Origin: Rhizobium rhizogenes NBRC 13257 | Lineage (GTDB): Bacteria; Pseudomonadota; Alphaproteobacteria; Rhizobiales; Rhizobiaceae | Assembly (NCBI RefSeq): GCF_000696095.1 | Contig: NZ_BAYX01000021.1 | Span: 56,859-120,858 of the forward strand | Direction of reading: 5' to 3' | Length of the DNA stretch: 64,000 nucleotides | Shown here: positions 62,272 through 64,000 of the stretch, in pieces | Layout: each line of letters begins with the position of its first letter | Position numbering within the stretch: the stretch's first letter is position 1 | Notes under the pieces: model-generated | Told to the model about the DNA's origin: nothing | The model's database searches: none | What the model saw: only the letters and a program-made list of their open reading frames with translations | Position numbers and translations under genes: made by a program

Positions 62272-64000
62272 ATGAAAAAAGTGCTGATCGCCAATCGTGG
62301 TGAAATCGCCGTCCGCATCATCCGCGCCTGCCGCGATCACGGCCTGAAATCGGTTGCCGTCTATGCCGATCCGGACATGGATGCGCCATTTGTCACGATG
62401 GCCGACGAGGCCCATGGGCTGAGGGGAAGCCGGCCGGCCGAGACCTATCTCGACATTGAAAAGCTGATCGCCATTGCCAAACGCAGTGGCGCTGACGCCG
62501 TCCATCCGGGTTATGGCTTCCTGTCTGAACGGGCCGAATTTGCCCGCACCGTGCAGGAAGCCGGACTGATCTGGATCGGCCCCGATCCGCACGTTATCGA
62601 GGCGCTCGGCGATAAGGTCGAGGCACGTCGGATCGCGGCCAGCGTCGGCGCGCCGCTCGTCGCCGGCAGCGACGGCCCCGTCGAGACAGCCGCCGAAGTG
62701 ATTGCCTTTGCCGAACAGCATGGCCTGCCGGTCGCCATAAAAGCCGCCCATGGTGGCGGTGGCCGTGGGTTGAAGGTTGCCTGGAAGATGGAAGAGGTCG
62801 CTGAACTCTACGAGTCGGCCGTGCGCGAAGCCAAAGCCGCCTTCGGCCGTGGTGAATGTTTCCTCGAACGTTTCCTCGACCGTCCGCGCCATATCGAGGC
62901 GCAGATTCTGGCCGACAAACACGGCAATGTTCTGGTTCTCGGTACGCGCGATTGCTCGCTGCAACGACGCAACCAAAAGCTTGTCGAAGAGGCGCCTGCG
63001 CCCTTCCTCTCGGATGCCCAACGGCAGCAGATCCATGACGCGGCCAAGCGTATTTGCGCTGCCGCCGGCTATTCCGGCGCCGGCACGGTCGAATTCCTGC
63101 TCGGCGTTGACGGCACGATCTCCTTCCTTGAGGTCAACACCCGTCTGCAGGTCGAGCATCCCGTCACGGAGGAGACGACTGGCATCGACCTCGTCATCGA
63201 ACAGTTCCGCATCGCTGACGGGCTGCCGTTGCGCATCACCGAGACACCGGCCCCGCGTGGCCATTCGATCGAATTCCGTATCAATGCCGAAGATCCGGGT
63301 CGCGGCTTCCTGCCGACACCGGGCACGATCACACGCTTCGACGCCCCGTCAGGCCCCGGTATCCGTCTCGACAGCGGTGTGGTTTCCGGTTCGACTGTGC
63401 CGGGCACGTTCGATTCCCTCATGGCCAAGCTGATCGTCACCGGTGCCACCCGCGAGCAGGCACTCGCTCGTGCCCGGCGCGCCTTGAGCGAGTTCAGGAT
63501 CGAAGGCATTGCGACCGTGCTGCCCTTCCACCGCGCGGCGATGGAAAGCCGTGACTTCACTGGCGAGGATGGCTTCAAGGTGCATACGCGCTGGATCGAG
63601 ACGAACTTCGCCGCCCGTCTCGATGCGGAAGCCCGGCCAGCGCCGGCCCCTGACAACACGCTCATCCGCACCCATGTCGAGATAGACGGCAGACGCCACG
63701 AGCTCGGCATCCCATCTGCGCTTCTCGCCAGCTTGGGGAGCTTGCCGACCATTGCTGCTCCGGTTTCAGCTATTGCGGCACACGACCCCTTGAGCATTAC
63801 CGCACCGATTTCGGGTACGTTGCAGGCCTTCAAGATCGAAGATGGTGCTGAGGTCGCAGCCGGCGATCTGATTGCCGTCATGGAAGCCATGAAGATGGAA
63901 ACCCAGGTGGTGGCGCCGCAGGCCGGCAGGGTCCGTTTCAAGGCGGAGGCTGGCGTCTTTCTGCATGCCGGAGCCGAGATCGCGTCCTTCGAGGTCCCAG
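62272..64000 (+). CDS. Biotin carboxylase with C-terminal biotin carrier domain, 3' end cut
   Basis: At least 576 residues; the frame is still open at the window edge but the carrier domain looks almost complete. The N-terminal domain has VLIANRGEIAVRIIRACR and HPGYGFLSE. The ATP-grasp domain has KAAHGGGGRGLKV, FLEVNTRLQVEHPVTEE and RINAEDPGRGFLPTPG. The carrier has the biotinyl lysine in VMEAMKMET. Fused BC-BCCP chains occur in acyl-CoA carboxylases, but no acyl-CoA carboxyltransferase gene is seen. The only carboxyltransferase-like partner in the operon is the KipI-KipA fusion before it. Confidence 0.92.
   Translation, partial: MKKVLIANRGEIAVRIIRACRDHGLKSVAVYADPDMDAPFVTMADEAHGLRGSRPAETYLDIEKLIAIAKRSGADAVHPGYGFLSERAEFARTVQEAGLIWIGPDPHVIEALGDKVEARRIAASVGAPLVAGSDGPVETAAEVIAFAEQHGLPVAIKAAHGGGGRGLKVAWKMEEVAELYESAVREAKAAFGRGECFLERFLDRPRHIEAQILADKHGNVLVLGTRDCSLQRRNQKLVEEAPAPFLSDAQRQQIHDAAKRICAAAGYSGAGTVEFLLGVDGTISFLEVNTRLQVEHPVTEETTGIDLVIEQFRIADGLPLRITETPAPRGHSIEFRINAEDPGRGFLPTPGTITRFDAPSGPGIRLDSGVVSGSTVPGTFDSLMAKLIVTGATREQALARARRALSEFRIEGIATVLPFHRAAMESRDFTGEDGFKVHTRWIETNFAARLDAEARPAPAPDNTLIRTHVEIDGRRHELGIPSALLASLGSLPTIAAPVSAIAAHDPLSITAPISGTLQAFKIEDGAEVAAGDLIAVMEAMKMETQVVAPQAGRVRFKAEAGVFLHAGAEIASFEVP

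Overview
The window looks like a stretch of an alphaproteobacterial genome of the Rhizobium/Agrobacterium type. It has high GC, many ABC uptake systems each next to its own regulator and catabolic enzymes, and a rhamnose locus in the rhizobial arrangement (rhaI-rhaD on one strand, rhaR-S-T-P-Q-U-K on the other). This assignment rests on gene content; no rRNA or other marker gene is present. No tRNA, rRNA or CRISPR array was seen. The layout suggests a catabolic part of a secondary replicon or chromosome, but no replication gene is visible.

Layout: (1) 1-9100: tail of an M81 (MlrC-like) metallopeptidase, a GntR/FCD regulator, and a peptide-type ABC importer (binding protein, two permeases, fused double ATPase) with a gamma-glutamyltransferase and a DUF1028 protein inside the operon. 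This looks like uptake and hydrolysis of a gamma-glutamyl or otherwise unusual peptide. (2) 9100-17200: single genes: glutathione peroxidase, SAM methyltransferase, a 49-residue exported peptide, HpcH aldolase, ROK regulator, a second gamma-glutamyltransferase, a Crp/Fnr regulator and an orphan Phd-like antitoxin without a normal start codon. (3) 17210-28073: complete L-rhamnose uptake and catabolism. (4) 28070-32180: LysR regulator, glutathione transferase, FMN-binding oxidase-like protein, and a lone amino-acid-type binding protein with a strong terminator. (5) 32207-36243: TetR regulator and a three-gene operon (Gfo/Idh/MocA dehydrogenase, DUF993, TIM-barrel isomerase), sharing a 14-bp operator-like palindrome. 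(6) 36536-38720: flavoprotein and NAD-dependent epimerase. (7) 39195-50621: a nine-gene minus-strand operon for import and breakdown of a polyol or sugar (ABC importer, SorC regulator, aldo/keto reductase, GlpD-like dehydrogenase, class I aldolase, FGGY kinase, GMC oxidoreductase). (8) 50840-53240: a scarred zone with an IS5-family remnant, an ArsB-type permease and a beheaded MFS transporter. (9) 53259-56491: a small membrane-anchored protein and a large hybrid histidine kinase. (10) 56611-64000: IS3 remnant, GntR regulator, and a 5-oxoprolinase-like operon (NRAMP-like transporter, PxpA, DUF1445 hydro-lyase, PxpB-PxpC fusion, biotin carboxylase with carrier domain) running off the right edge.

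The strongest candidates for undescribed biology are: the oxoprolinase-like operon, whose subunits together recreate the domain set of urea carboxylase; the nine-gene polyol operon, whose substrate is not evident; the TetR/Gfo-Idh/DUF993 locus with its matched operators; and the gamma-glutamyltransferase/DUF1028/M81 importer cluster. Functional calls rest on recognised motifs and gene context. No database search was run.
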